From Bacillota bacterium (GTDB lineage Bacteria > Bacillota > Clostridia > Oscillospirales > Ruminococcaceae): a DNA stretch of 64,000 nt. Positions 44,543 through 53,205 of the stretch are shown in pieces. Within the stretch, counting starts at the first letter, position 1, and each line of letters starts with the position of its first letter. A model generated the notes under the pieces. The model saw only the letters and a program-made list of their open reading frames with translations. It searched no databases and was not told where the DNA came from. The translations under genes and the position numbers were made by a program. The stretch spans positions 24,290 through 88,289 of the forward strand of contig JAEWPV010000005.1 in assembly GCA_023460535.1 (NCBI GenBank), in the 5' to 3' direction.

Positions 44543-45023
44543 TGAACATTCTCCTCTTTTATATAATTACCCTAGTATTACTGTACACTGAAAATGTTAA
44601 CAAAACACGGACGCCTTGTTGCGGGAATGCAAATAATGCAATGGTACACTGGTTGTTTATTGATTGTCAAAGTCATTGTCTAAACGGACAATAATTGTTT
44701 TTTCATGGCGGGTTTTGTTGACGTTTTGCTTAAAAACAGTAACATTATCTTGCGAAGCATTGCGATTGCGCCAAAAGAGGGATATACTATGCTCAAGGGT
44801 AATATTCGAGCTTCATATATATGGTTAGCTGTGTTTTTTTGCGCGTTTTTTGCGTGGAAAGAGACGGCTAAAAGTAATGATTGCATCAAAGGCTGGTGGT
44901 TGCAGGGCTGCCTTGTCTTTTATTTCTGCAATTGAAAGAGAGGTTATGTATTCATAACGTAAAACTTGGCACAGTCAAACATACACGCCGCAACACTACG
45001 GAAAATGGATAGGAGAATTGAAT
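44543..45023. other. Divergent spacer upstream of the hexuronate operon
   Basis: 480 nt, A+T-rich. It holds the candidate promoter at 44760-44788 and a 48-codon open frame starting at ATG 44791 with one hydrophobic stretch (IWLAVFFCAFFAW) and GAGGG upstream. Coding status of that frame is doubtful. Confidence 0.4.
44760..44788 (+). promoter_or_regulatory. Candidate promoter of the hexuronate operon
   Basis: TTGCGA, 17-nt spacer, TATACT. It would give a leader of about 230 nt before uxaB. No clear operator palindrome seen. Confidence 0.45.
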
Positions 45024-46508
45024 ATGCAACGACTGAATTATCAAGTTTTAACTCAAACACACCAAAACGATTATGTACTAGAAAGAGCTCCGGTACGTGT
45101 GCTTCAGTTCGGTGAGGGTAACTTCCTGCGCGGCTTTGTGGATTTCTTTGTTGATATATTGAATGAAAAGGCGGGCTTTCACGGCAAGGTTGCGGTTGTG
45201 CAGCCTATTGCAACCGGTCTCGCGACGCTGATCAATGAGCAGCAGGGTCTTTATACCCTTTATCTGCGCGGCATTGAAAACGGCGAAAGGGTGAATACGC
45301 GCCGTGTAGTGAGCTGTATTGACCATTGTATAAACCCCTACTCTGAGTTTGGCCAGTTTTTGCAGGAGGCGCATAACCCAGATTTGCGGTTTATCGTCTC
45401 CAATACCACCGAAGCGGGTATTGTGTACAGCGAGAAAGACAGCTTTACCGATGCGCCGCCGGATACATTCCCCGCAAAGTTGACACGCCTGTTATTCGAG
45501 CGCTTTACCGCCTTTGGCGGCAGCACGGATAAAGGCGTTATTGTGCTGTCCTGCGAGCTGATAGACAACAACGGCGCACAGCTGAAACAGTGTGTTACCC
45601 GTTATGCCGAGCGGTGGCAACTGGGTGATGCCTTTATGACATGGCTGTGTGATGCCAACGTGTTTTGCAGCACGCTCGTTGACCGCATCGTCACCGGGTA
45701 TCCCCGCGATGAGGTGCAAACGCTGTGGGAGCAAAACGGCTATGAGGACCAGCTGATTAATACCGCAGAGGTGTTCGGCTTTTGGGTTATCGAGGGACCG
45801 GAAAGCATCGCTGACGAGCTAAAGCTGGCAGCGGCGAATCTGCCTATTCTTATTACAAACGACCACACCCCATACAAAAAGCGCAAGGTGCGCATCCTAA
45901 ACGGTGCGCATACCTCTATGGTTCCTGCGGCATTCCTCGCGGGACAGGATATTGTGCGCGACTGTATGCATGATGACGTGATAGGTACGTTTCTTCATCG
46001 CGCCATGTTTGATGAGATTATTCCGACCCTAACGCTACCCAAGGACGAGCTGGAGAGCTTTGCGAACTCGGTGGTGGAGCGGTTTAAAAACCCGTATATT
46101 GACCATCGCCTGCTTTCTATTACGCTCAACTCGTTTGCAAAGTGGCGTGCCCGTGTTATGCCCAGCGTTAAGGAGTACGCCGAGCGATACGGCAAGCTGC
46201 CGCGTCTGCTCACCTTCTCGTTTGCGGCACTGATGCAGTTTTACACCGGTGCGTTTGACGCCGAGGGTAAATACACTGGCGCGCGCGGTGAAGAAGCCTA
46301 CGAGATTCTCGACGACAAGCAGGTGCTTGATTTTTGCGCTAAGCATTGTAAGGATACGGAGCTGTACGTGTCTTCTCTCTGTGCGTCAACCGATTTTTGG
46401 GGCGAGGACCTCGGCCTGATGCCGGGCTTTGCGCAGCAGGTTGGGCAAGATCTTGCGATGATTCGCGACAAGGGCATGAAGGCGGCACTGCAAGCGGTGG
46501 TGTGCTGA
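45024..46508 (+). CDS. uxaB: Tagaturonate reductase
   Basis: 494-aa mannitol-dehydrogenase-family NAD(H) enzyme reducing D-tagaturonate to D-altronate in galacturonate catabolism. Rossmann start VLQFGEGNFLRGFVDFFVD, VSNTTEAGIVY, and the active-site segment VRILNGAHTSMVPAAFLAG with its conserved KR just upstream. AGGAGA precedes the ATG by 7 nt. First gene of the uxaB-uxaA-uxaC-kdgA-kdgK operon. Fructuronate reductase is the alternative, but the neighbouring UxaA points to tagaturonate. Confidence 0.92.
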   Translation: MQRLNYQVLTQTHQNDYVLERAPVRVLQFGEGNFLRGFVDFFVDILNEKAGFHGKVAVVQPIATGLATLINEQQGLYTLYLRGIENGERVNTRRVVSCIDHCINPYSEFGQFLQEAHNPDLRFIVSNTTEAGIVYSEKDSFTDAPPDTFPAKLTRLLFERFTAFGGSTDKGVIVLSCELIDNNGAQLKQCVTRYAERWQLGDAFMTWLCDANVFCSTLVDRIVTGYPRDEVQTLWEQNGYEDQLINTAEVFGFWVIEGPESIADELKLAAANLPILITNDHTPYKKRKVRILNGAHTSMVPAAFLAGQDIVRDCMHDDVIGTFLHRAMFDEIIPTLTLPKDELESFANSVVERFKNPYIDHRLLSITLNSFAKWRARVMPSVKEYAERYGKLPRLLTFSFAALMQFYTGAFDAEGKYTGARGEEAYEILDDKQVLDFCAKHCKDTELYVSSLCASTDFWGEDLGLMPGFAQQVGQDLAMIRDKGMKAALQAVVC

Positions 46509-46535
46509 TGCATTTGGGAAAGGTATGGTCATAAA

Positions 46536-48020
46536 ATGGCACGATATATTACAATAAACGGCGCGGATAACGTCGCGGTTGCGCTGGATGCGCTCACAAA
46601 AGGCGAGCACGTTATGGTGCGCGACCGCGCCGTGGTTCTTGCTGAGGATATTCCGGCCGGTCATAAATTCGCGGTTGAGCCGATTGCCAAAGGCGACAAG
46701 GTGTTAAAATACGGCTTTGCCATCGGCAACGCGCAAAGTGATATTGCGCCGGGACAGTGGGTGCACACCCATAATGTAAAGACAGGATTGGGCGATGTAC
46801 TCAGCTACACCTATCAGCCCAACCTTGTTCCGTTACCACAACGCAAGCCCAGCACATTTAACGGCTACCGCCGCAAGGACGGGCAGGTTGGTGTGCGCAA
46901 CGAGGTGTGGATTGTACCCACCGTGGGCTGTGTTAATTCCATAGCCGACCAGCTGGCGCGCAATGCGGCAAGCTATGCTAACGAGAAGCAGATCGACGGT
47001 GTGTTCAGCTTTCCGCACCCCTACGGGTGTTCCCAGATGGGCGACGACCAGGAGTACACCCAGAAGATTCTTGCCGGGATGGTTCATCATCCAAACGCCG
47101 GCGCAGTGCTGATTCTCGGACTTGGCTGCGAAAACAACAATATCACCGAGTTTCGCAAAGTGTTGGGCGAGGTGGACGGTGAGCGGGTGCGCTATCTTGA
47201 GTGTCAGGCGACCGAGGATGAATTTGCCGACGGGCAGGCAATCCTGCATGAGTTAATTGATTACGCTGCTCAGTTTACCCGTGAGCCGGTGGATGCCTCC
47301 GAGCTGATTGTGGGACTGAAATGCGGCGGCTCGGATGGACTTTCGGGCATCACGGCAAACCCGCTTGTCGGGCGTTTTTCCGACATTCTGGTAGCAAGCG
47401 GCGGTACCGCTATCCTCACCGAGGTGCCCGAGATGTTCGGCGCGGAGACCATCTTAATGAACCGTTGCCGCAGTGAAGCGGTGTTTGATAAGACGGTACG
47501 CCTGATAAACGAGTTTAAGGACTACTACAGTCGTCATAATCAGGTGATATACGAAAACCCGTCGCCCGGCAACAAAAAGGGCGGCATTACTACGCTGGAG
47601 GACAAGTCTCTGGGCTGTATTCAAAAGGGCGGCACCGCCGAGGTAACCGATGTGCTGGATTACGGCGAGCGCACCTTGACCAAGGGGCTTAATCTGTTGC
47701 AGGGGCCGGGCAACGACCTGGTTGCGGCGACCGCTCTGGTTGCCTCGGGTGCGCACATTGTGCTGTTTACAACGGGACGCGGTACCCCGTTTGGCTCCCC
47801 CGCCCCCACTGTAAAGATCTCGTCTAACACAGCGCTGGCAACGCAAAAACGCAGCTGGATTGATTTCAACGCCGGTGTACTGGCCGAAGGTGCCGATTTT
47901 GACGAGGTGGGCGAGCAGTTTTTCGATTATATTATTGAGGTCGCCTCAGGCAAGCAGGTTCGCGCTGAGATAAACGGCTGCAGAGACTTCGCGATCTTCA
48001 AGTCCGGCGTTACCCTGTAA
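46536..48020 (+). CDS. uxaA: Altronate dehydratase
   Basis: 494-aa enzyme converting D-altronate to 2-keto-3-deoxygluconate (KDG). N-terminal SAF domain (residues 1-95), then the catalytic part with VGVRNEVWIVPTVGCVN, SFPHPYGCSQMGDD, ILGLGCENNN and LKCGGSDGLSGITANP, whose cysteines ligate the iron/cluster. 27 nt after uxaB. Length normal for UxaA/GarD-like enzymes. Confidence 0.94.
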   Translation: MARYITINGADNVAVALDALTKGEHVMVRDRAVVLAEDIPAGHKFAVEPIAKGDKVLKYGFAIGNAQSDIAPGQWVHTHNVKTGLGDVLSYTYQPNLVPLPQRKPSTFNGYRRKDGQVGVRNEVWIVPTVGCVNSIADQLARNAASYANEKQIDGVFSFPHPYGCSQMGDDQEYTQKILAGMVHHPNAGAVLILGLGCENNNITEFRKVLGEVDGERVRYLECQATEDEFADGQAILHELIDYAAQFTREPVDASELIVGLKCGGSDGLSGITANPLVGRFSDILVASGGTAILTEVPEMFGAETILMNRCRSEAVFDKTVRLINEFKDYYSRHNQVIYENPSPGNKKGGITTLEDKSLGCIQKGGTAEVTDVLDYGERTLTKGLNLLQGPGNDLVAATALVASGAHIVLFTTGRGTPFGSPAPTVKISSNTALATQKRSWIDFNAGVLAEGADFDEVGEQFFDYIIEVASGKQVRAEINGCRDFAIFKSGVTL

Positions 48021-48079
48021 AAGGCGATTCAGCAAATCTGTTATAACTGGATGAACGGCAAAGAAAGGTGTGTAAAGAT

Positions 48080-49480
48080 ATGAAAACCTTTATGGACGAC
48101 GATTTTTTACTCCGCTCGCAGGCGGCGAAAACACTGTATCATAACTACGCGAAAAAGCTACCCGTCATCGACTACCATTGCCACATCAACCCCGCGGAGA
48201 TTGCGCAGGACAAGCAGTATGCCACCATCACCGAGGTATGGCTTGGCGGCGACCATTATAAGTGGCGTCTAATGCGCTCGAACGGCACTGATGAAACTTG
48301 CGTTACCGGTTCTGCCAGTGACTATGACAAGTTTTATGCGTATGCCTCTACCCTGCCCCGTGCGGTGGGACACCCGATCTATCATTGGTCGCATCTGGAG
48401 CTGCAGCGTTATTTCGGGATTTCAGAACCCTTGACTGCCAAAAACGCGAAGGAAATATTTGAACGCTGCAACGCGGTGCTTGCAAGCCCCGAAATGAGCG
48501 TGCGCGGAATTATCAAGCACTCCAATGTCACGGTAATCTGCACCACCGACGACCCTGCCGACACACTGGAGTACCATAAGGCGATTGCCGCCGACAAGGA
48601 CTTTAATGTTAAGGTTTTGCCCGCTACCCGCCCCGACAAGGCGTTGAATGTGGAGAAGCCGGATTTTGCTCCATATATCGAGCGACTTTCGGCGGTCGTC
48701 GGCTACCGCATTTTCGACCTTAAGACATTGAAACAGGCGCTGAGTGACCGTATTGCGTACTTTAAACAAAACGGCGCAACAGTGTCTGACCACGCGCTTG
48801 AGTCCTGCGTTTATGCGCCAATCAGCGACGAACAGGCTCAGGAGATTTTTGCGGCTGCTTTAGCCGGCAAGTCCATCACCCCCGAACAAGCGGAGGGATA
48901 CAAAACAAACCTGCTGCTGTATCTTGGCAAAGAATATTATAAAAACGGCTTTGTGATGCAGCTGCATTTTGGCTGCAAGCGCGACAACAACACCCGCATG
49001 TACGATAGACTGGGACCCGACACCGGGTACGATGCCATCTTCCAAAATACACGGCTTGATAAGCTTTCAAGCTTCCTCAATGCGCTTGAGTGCGAAGACA
49101 GCTTACCCAAAACCATCCTTTATTCGCTTAATCCCCAGGATAACGAGGGTATCATCTCGTTAATCGGATGTTTTCAAGGCGAAGGACAGGGGAAGATTCA
49201 GCACGGCAGCGCATGGTGGTTTAACGACACCAAGGCCGGTATGGAGGCACAGCTTACCGCCCTTGCTCAGGGAGGCGTTCTGGGCAACTTTGTGGGCATG
49301 CTGACTGATTCTCGCAGCTTTCTATCCTACACCCGCCATGAGTATTTCAGGCGCATCCTGTGCAACTTTATCGGTGAGCTGGTGGATAACGGCGAGTACC
49401 CCGATGATATGGAGTATCTTGGAAAGCTGGTAGAAGACATTAGCTACTACAACGCCGCGCGTTACTTTGGTTTTGCGTAA
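48080..49480 (+). CDS. uxaC: Glucuronate/galacturonate isomerase
   Basis: 466-aa amidohydrolase-fold uronate isomerase converting galacturonate to tagaturonate or glucuronate to fructuronate. The metal motif is LPVIDYHCHINPAEIA near the N-terminus, with KHSNVTVICTTDDPAD, GFVMQLHFGCKRDNN and GMLTDSRSFLSYTRHEYFRR. ATG follows GAAAGGTGTGT; the ORF starts 4 codons earlier with GTG. Third gene of the operon. Confidence 0.95.
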   Translation: MKTFMDDDFLLRSQAAKTLYHNYAKKLPVIDYHCHINPAEIAQDKQYATITEVWLGGDHYKWRLMRSNGTDETCVTGSASDYDKFYAYASTLPRAVGHPIYHWSHLELQRYFGISEPLTAKNAKEIFERCNAVLASPEMSVRGIIKHSNVTVICTTDDPADTLEYHKAIAADKDFNVKVLPATRPDKALNVEKPDFAPYIERLSAVVGYRIFDLKTLKQALSDRIAYFKQNGATVSDHALESCVYAPISDEQAQEIFAAALAGKSITPEQAEGYKTNLLLYLGKEYYKNGFVMQLHFGCKRDNNTRMYDRLGPDTGYDAIFQNTRLDKLSSFLNALECEDSLPKTILYSLNPQDNEGIISLIGCFQGEGQGKIQHGSAWWFNDTKAGMEAQLTALAQGGVLGNFVGMLTDSRSFLSYTRHEYFRRILCNFIGELVDNGEYPDDMEYLGKLVEDISYYNAARYFGFA

Positions 49481-49570
49481 TAATACTTTGCAATAAAAGA
49501 TACAACCTTGCTCTGTAACATGACACACAATTATGGCTGAACAGACAGCCGGAAAGGCATGGTATCATCC

Positions 49571-50533
49571 ATGAACAACATCATCAACAACGTTGCGGCA
49601 ATCGGTATCGTCCCTGTTATTAAGATTAACGACCCGAAGGACGCCGTACCCCTTGCCAAGGCTCTGTATGACGGAGGACTTCCCGCTGCGGAGGTTACCT
49701 TCCGCACCTCATGCGCCAAAGAGGCCATTGCGCTTATCGCAAAGGAGCTGCCAGATATGCTGGTGGGCGCGGGGACTGTTCTTACCCCGGCACAGGCGGA
49801 CGACGCCATAGAGGCAGGTGCTAAGTTTATTGTAAGCCCGGGTCTTAACCCCAACGTTGTGCGGCACTGCATAGAAAAGGGGATTGCGATTGTACCCGGC
49901 TGCTCCAACCCCAGCGACATTGAGCAAGCCTTGGAGCTTGGCCTTGACGTGGTGAAGTTCTTTCCGGCAGAGCAGGCCGGCGGTATTAACATGATTAAGG
50001 CGATGGCGGCACCCTATACCAATGTTAAGTTTATGCCCACCGGCGGTATCGGCCCGAAAAACCTGATGGATTACCTGTCGTTTCCCAAGGTGCTTGCGTG
50101 CGGCGGCAGCTGGATGGTAAAAGAGGAACTGATTAACGAAGGCCGATTTGACGAGATTACCCGTTTGGCCAGAGAGGCTGTTATGACCATGCTTGGCTTT
50201 GAGCTTGGCCATGTTGGCATTAACCCCGAACCCGGTGATGATGTGGAAGCGATAGCCGGGCGGTTCGAGACGCTGTTTGGGCTTAGCAAAAAGCCGGGCA
50301 ACGGCTCGGTGTTTGCCGGTAGCGCTGTAGAGGTTATGAGAATGCCGTTTTACGGCAGAAAGGGTCACATAGCAATCCGCACAAACACCATTGAGCGCGC
50401 TGTAAACTACCTGAAGTTTATGGGTGTTGAGTTTATTGAAGAGAGCGCCAAGTACAATGCAAAGGGTGAGCTTGCCGCATTTTACCTCAAGGAGGAAATA
50501 GGCGGATTTGCGGTGCATCTGCTGCAAAAGTAA
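49571..50533 (+). CDS. kdgA: KDPG/KHG aldolase with C-terminal VOC-like domain
   Basis: 320 aa. Residues 1-210 are the class I aldolase that splits 2-keto-3-deoxy-6-phosphogluconate into pyruvate and glyceraldehyde 3-phosphate: GIVPVIKIND, AAEVTFRTSCA (Glu), VGAGTVLTPAQADDAIEAG, and the Schiff-base lysine in VVKFFPAEQAGG. Residues about 215-320 (LGHVGINPEP, GHIAIRTNTIERAVNYLKFM, GGFAVHLLQK) resemble a glyoxalase/VOC fold. The first ATG at 49559 is only 1 nt after GGAAAGG, so ATG 49571 is favoured. Confidence 0.92.
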   Translation: MNNIINNVAAIGIVPVIKINDPKDAVPLAKALYDGGLPAAEVTFRTSCAKEAIALIAKELPDMLVGAGTVLTPAQADDAIEAGAKFIVSPGLNPNVVRHCIEKGIAIVPGCSNPSDIEQALELGLDVVKFFPAEQAGGINMIKAMAAPYTNVKFMPTGGIGPKNLMDYLSFPKVLACGGSWMVKEELINEGRFDEITRLAREAVMTMLGFELGHVGINPEPGDDVEAIAGRFETLFGLSKKPGNGSVFAGSAVEVMRMPFYGRKGHIAIRTNTIERAVNYLKFMGVEFIEESAKYNAKGELAAFYLKEEIGGFAVHLLQK

Positions 50534-50586
50534 CGTGGATTCCGATTGAAAATAAAACGATATAAGTTGAATAGGAGAACATAGAT

Positions 50587-51609
50587 ATGGCTAAGTATGT
50601 TACCTTTGGCGAGATTATGCTTCGCCTTGCCCCTGAGGGGTATTATCGCTTTGTGCAGGTGAATAAGCTGGGTGCAACCTTTGGCGGGGGTGAGGCAAAC
50701 GTTGCAGTATCTCTTGCAAATTTCGGTCAGGATGCCGCGTTTGTTACGAAACTGCCCAAACACGAGATTGGTCAGTCGGCCGTAAACTCCCTGCGCAAAT
50801 ACGGCGTAGACACCTCCTTAATCACCCGTGGCGGCGCGCGTGTGGGCATTTACTATCTTGAAAAAGGGGCAAGCCAGCGTGCCTCCAAGGTTATCTATGA
50901 CCGTGCCGGCTCTGCCATTGCAACCGCATCGATGGATGATTTTGATTGGGATGCTATTTTTGAGGGCTGCAGCTGGTTTCACTTCACAGGCATCACCCCC
51001 GCGTTGGGGCAAAACGTTGCGGATATCTGCCTTGCCGCCTGCAAAAAGGCGCGTGAGAAGGGTATTACCGTCAGCTGCGACCTTAATTTTCGCAAAAACC
51101 TGTGGACCAGCGAGCAGGCCGGCAAGACGATGGGTGAGCTGATGCCTTATGTGGATGTTTGCATCGCTAACGAAGAGGATGCCGACAAGGTGTTTGGCAT
51201 TAAGGCAGAGGGCACCGATGTTGACAGCGGCAAGTTAAACCATGAGGCGTACAAGAGTGTTGCAAGCCAACTGGCTAAACGGTTTGGCTGCAAATATGTC
51301 GCCATCACGCTGCGCAGCAGCATCTCGGCCAACGACAATGACTGGGCTGCTATGCTGTATGACGGCAAAGAGTATCACTTCTCCAAAAGCTATGCGGTTC
51401 GCATCGTAGACCGTGTAGGCGGCGGCGACAGCTTTGGCGGCGGCTTAATCTATGCTCTGTCACAAGGCTACTCCTCGCAGGATGCCATTGAGTTTGCTAC
51501 GGCTGCCTCGTGCTTAAAGCACTCAATCGAAACCGACTTCAACCATGTTTCTGTTGCAGAGGTGGCGGCACTTGCAGGCGGCGACGGCACCGGACGTGTG
51601 CAAAGATAG
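50587..51609 (+). CDS. kdgK: 2-keto-3-deoxygluconate kinase
   Basis: 340-aa PfkB-family sugar kinase making KDPG for the preceding aldolase. N-terminal TFGEIMLRLAP and GGGEANVAVSLANFG, and the C-terminal PfkB signature DRVGGGDSFGGGLIYAL with the catalytic Asp. ATG follows AGGAGA by 9 nt. Last gene of the operon, ahead of a strong terminator. Length typical (about 310-345). Confidence 0.94.
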   Translation: MAKYVTFGEIMLRLAPEGYYRFVQVNKLGATFGGGEANVAVSLANFGQDAAFVTKLPKHEIGQSAVNSLRKYGVDTSLITRGGARVGIYYLEKGASQRASKVIYDRAGSAIATASMDDFDWDAIFEGCSWFHFTGITPALGQNVADICLAACKKAREKGITVSCDLNFRKNLWTSEQAGKTMGELMPYVDVCIANEEDADKVFGIKAEGTDVDSGKLNHEAYKSVASQLAKRFGCKYVAITLRSSISANDNDWAAMLYDGKEYHFSKSYAVRIVDRVGGGDSFGGGLIYALSQGYSSQDAIEFATAASCLKHSIETDFNHVSVAEVAALAGGDGTGRVQR

Positions 51610-51667
51610 CGACGGCTGTTATCTTTTACATCCCGTTAGTGGCGACCAACAGCTAAACCAAATTTTT

Positions 51668-51713
51668 AGCGATAAAGCCAGCGCCATTGACGCTGGCTTT
51701 ATCGCTATTTTTT
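51668..51713 (+). terminator. Terminator of the hexuronate operon
   Basis: 16-bp perfect stem AGCGATAAAGCCAGCG/CGCTGGCTTTATCGCT, 7-nt loop, ATTTTTT. Confidence 0.95.
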
Positions 51714-51745
51714 CCGTCTGTCTGTTCGAGTTTATACTCAACAAG

Positions 51746-51789
51746 CTTCAAAACGAAACCGTTTTGAAGGGGCTGTGACGAAACAGCCC
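51746..51789 (-). repeat. Tandem hairpins downstream of the Arg/Trp-rich small ORF
   Basis: On the minus strand, GGGCTGT/ACAGCCC (6-nt loop, 51770-51789) is directly followed by CTTCAAAACG/CGTTTTGAAG (4-nt loop, 51746-51769), then CTTGTTG. They begin 10 nt after the small ORF stop and may terminate or stabilise its mRNA. Confidence 0.7.
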
Positions 51790-51799
51790 ACTTGGGGTA

Positions 51800-51877
51800 T
51801 TAAAAGAACCTACGGCGTCTCCATCTGCGATCCCAGAACCAATCGTATCTGCGACAGCGAAAACGGCAATATCTCAT
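51800..51877 (-). CDS. 25-codon Arg/Trp-rich small ORF
   Basis: ATG at 51875-51877, TAA at 51800-51802. Ribosome site AGAAGGAGGGG with 7-nt spacing, among the strongest in the window. The peptide begins MRYCRFRCRRYDW and ends RRWRRRRFF: about half arginine, with Trp, Tyr and Phe interspersed and two cysteines (C4, C8). No signal peptide. It lies between the kdgK terminator and the tRNA-Val terminator, with no other gene on its strand. Could be a small basic peptide or an RNA element that merely looks coding. Confidence 0.55.
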   Translation of the reverse strand: MRYCRFRCRRYDWFWDRRWRRRRFF

Positions 51878-52006
51878 CGGTACCCCTCCTTCTATGAGAA
51901 CAATACGCTATCATTCCATACTATGTGTTTGTGTGTCGAATGTGCACACAATCATGCGCATTATTAGATTATCTCAACGAGGTGTGTTGTATGTCAGCAA
52001 AAAGCG

Positions 52007-52043
52007 CAAACGCCCTTGAAGCAATGCACTTCAAGGGCGTTTG
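52007..52043 (-). terminator. Terminator of tRNA-Val
   Basis: 15-bp perfect stem CAAACGCCCTTGAAG/CTTCAAGGGCGTTTG, 7-nt loop, then CGCTTTTTG. Its 5' arm starts at the base after the tRNA CCA. Confidence 0.92.
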
Positions 52044-52120
52044 TGGTGAAGATGAATGGATTTGAACCATCGACCTCCTGCATGTCAAGCAGGCGCTCTA
52101 ACCAACTGAGCTACACCTTC
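52044..52120 (-). tRNA. tRNA-Val (GAC), CCA encoded
   Basis: Complete cloverleaf: acceptor GAAGGTG/CATCTTC (one G-U), D-arm TAGCTCAGTTGGTTAGAGC, anticodon stem CCTGC/GCAGG with loop TTGACAT (GAC), T-loop TTCAAAT, discriminator A and encoded CCA. 77 nt. Confidence 0.96.
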
Positions 52121-52143
52121 TTATTCACTTTTCATAGACAGCT

Positions 52144-52172
52144 ATAATATTATAGCACAATAATCGGTTCAA
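52144..52172 (-). promoter_or_regulatory. Promoter of tRNA-Val
   Basis: Minus strand TTGAAC (52167-52172), 17-nt spacer, TATTAT (52144-52149), giving a 5' leader of about 15-20 nt. Confidence 0.65.
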
Positions 52173-52268
52173 TGCACTATGTACGAATTATAAAATTGAT
52201 TACGTTATTATTGTGAGATTTGTATATATTTCTGTTCTTTAATATGTGCGTAAGCGCCTCGGTTGCCA

Positions 52269-52298
52269 TTGTTAAAATCCGTAATTCTGTGCTATAAT
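52269..52298 (+). promoter_or_regulatory. Promoter of the 198-aa hypothetical gene
   Basis: TTGTTA, 18-nt spacer, TATAAT with TGC extended -10, 47 nt before the ATG. Confidence 0.55.
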
Positions 52299-52344
52299 AA
52301 ATTAAACACGTTACGGCTCACGATGCAAGACAAAAGGAATGTAA

Positions 52345-52941
52345 ATGATGAACTACAAAATAACCGTCACCAAAGACCATACGTCTCGCAGTACTTCGCC
52401 AAGATGGGATATCCTACCCGTTGCAAAGCTTACCTGCACCGACGATGCAATTACGCAGCCAATCTTTGCACAGGCGGTGATGTGTTACCGCCCTCAGGAA
52501 GGATTGCATGTGCGTATGTGGGCGTTTGAAACGGACAAGGCGTTCTGCCCTGAGGAGAGTACTCTTACTGCGGCGTTTGCCCCGAACCCGGATAAGACTG
52601 AGGATTATATTCTTCTGCAGTTTTCACGCAAAGGGATTACCTGTGCGTATACTGTTGTAGACGGATTGCAAAGCGAAGCGGATCCCCAAGGATTTGCTCT
52701 ATCCCTCTTTTCCGGTGAAGACTTGCAGGGAGAGTACTGGGGCGGCTCGTTTGCTATTCCCGAGGGGCTGTTTAAGGCGCGGTTTGGCATCTCCGGTTTT
52801 ATAGGCGGCAAAGCTGTTCACGGCAACCTGATGCATGAAGGCAAAGCAGGTGGAGCGTACGAATATGCCACGTTATATCCTGCTAAGGGGGACATCTTAT
52901 CCCCTGCCGATTTTGGCATATTCGAACTGATCGGATATTAG
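52345..52941 (+). CDS. Hypothetical protein, carbohydrate-binding-like beta fold
   Basis: 198 aa, no signal peptide or transmembrane segment. Beta-rich: WDILPVAKLTCTDDA, EGLHVRMWAFETD, DYILLQFSRKG, SLFSGEDLQGEYWGG, IPEGLF. The order of strands and the WGGSFAIPEGLF segment recall CBM9/DOMON-like proteins seen as stand-alone cytosolic proteins in Clostridia; this is a weak likeness. AAAGGAA before the ATG. Followed 35 nt later by a 47-aa membrane peptide, probably co-transcribed. Confidence 0.75.
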   Translation: MMNYKITVTKDHTSRSTSPRWDILPVAKLTCTDDAITQPIFAQAVMCYRPQEGLHVRMWAFETDKAFCPEESTLTAAFAPNPDKTEDYILLQFSRKGITCAYTVVDGLQSEADPQGFALSLFSGEDLQGEYWGGSFAIPEGLFKARFGISGFIGGKAVHGNLMHEGKAGGAYEYATLYPAKGDILSPADFGIFELIGY

Positions 52942-52976
52942 TACCTGATACGACCTTATTCAGGAGGGAAATTATC

Positions 52977-53120
52977 ATGAAGGTGTTTGTGAAAATTCTA
53001 TTGTTTGTGGTTGCGGCGGCGGCACTGATGTACGGGATATACCAGCTTCTTGATTACTACTTCCCCGAGAGTCTCAGGCGGTATTATACCCCTGTTCCTA
53101 TGGACGACGACGTATATTAG
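52977..53120 (+). CDS. 47-aa single-pass membrane peptide
   Basis: ATG with CAGGAGGG 7 nt upstream; TAG at 53118-53120. A hydrophobic helix (residues 3-21: VFVKILLFVVAAAALMYG) is followed by an aromatic/acidic tail (YQLLDYYFPES, ending PMDDDVY). Starts 35 nt after the hypothetical gene and ends 30 nt before a terminator. No family recognised; the ribosome site and codon use support a real gene. Confidence 0.7.
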   Translation: MKVFVKILLFVVAAAALMYGIYQLLDYYFPESLRRYYTPVPMDDDVY

Positions 53121-53150
53121 CCCCTGGTTTTAGCCACGCGCGATGATATC

Positions 53151-53181
53151 AAAACGGGACAGTCTGAGACTGCCCCGTTTT
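53151..53181. terminator. Bidirectional terminator
   Basis: AAACGGG/CCCGTTT outer and CAGTC/GACTG inner stems with a single mismatch, T6 on the plus strand and T-rich on the minus. Between the 47-aa gene and the converging YhfC-like gene. Confidence 0.8.
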
Positions 53182-53205
53182 TTACTGCCATTTGTAATAC
53201 GCGTT

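Noticed and set aside
49709..50527. 272-aa minus-strand ORF opposite kdgA
   Set aside because: Antisense to conserved aldolase motifs, with no ribosome site.
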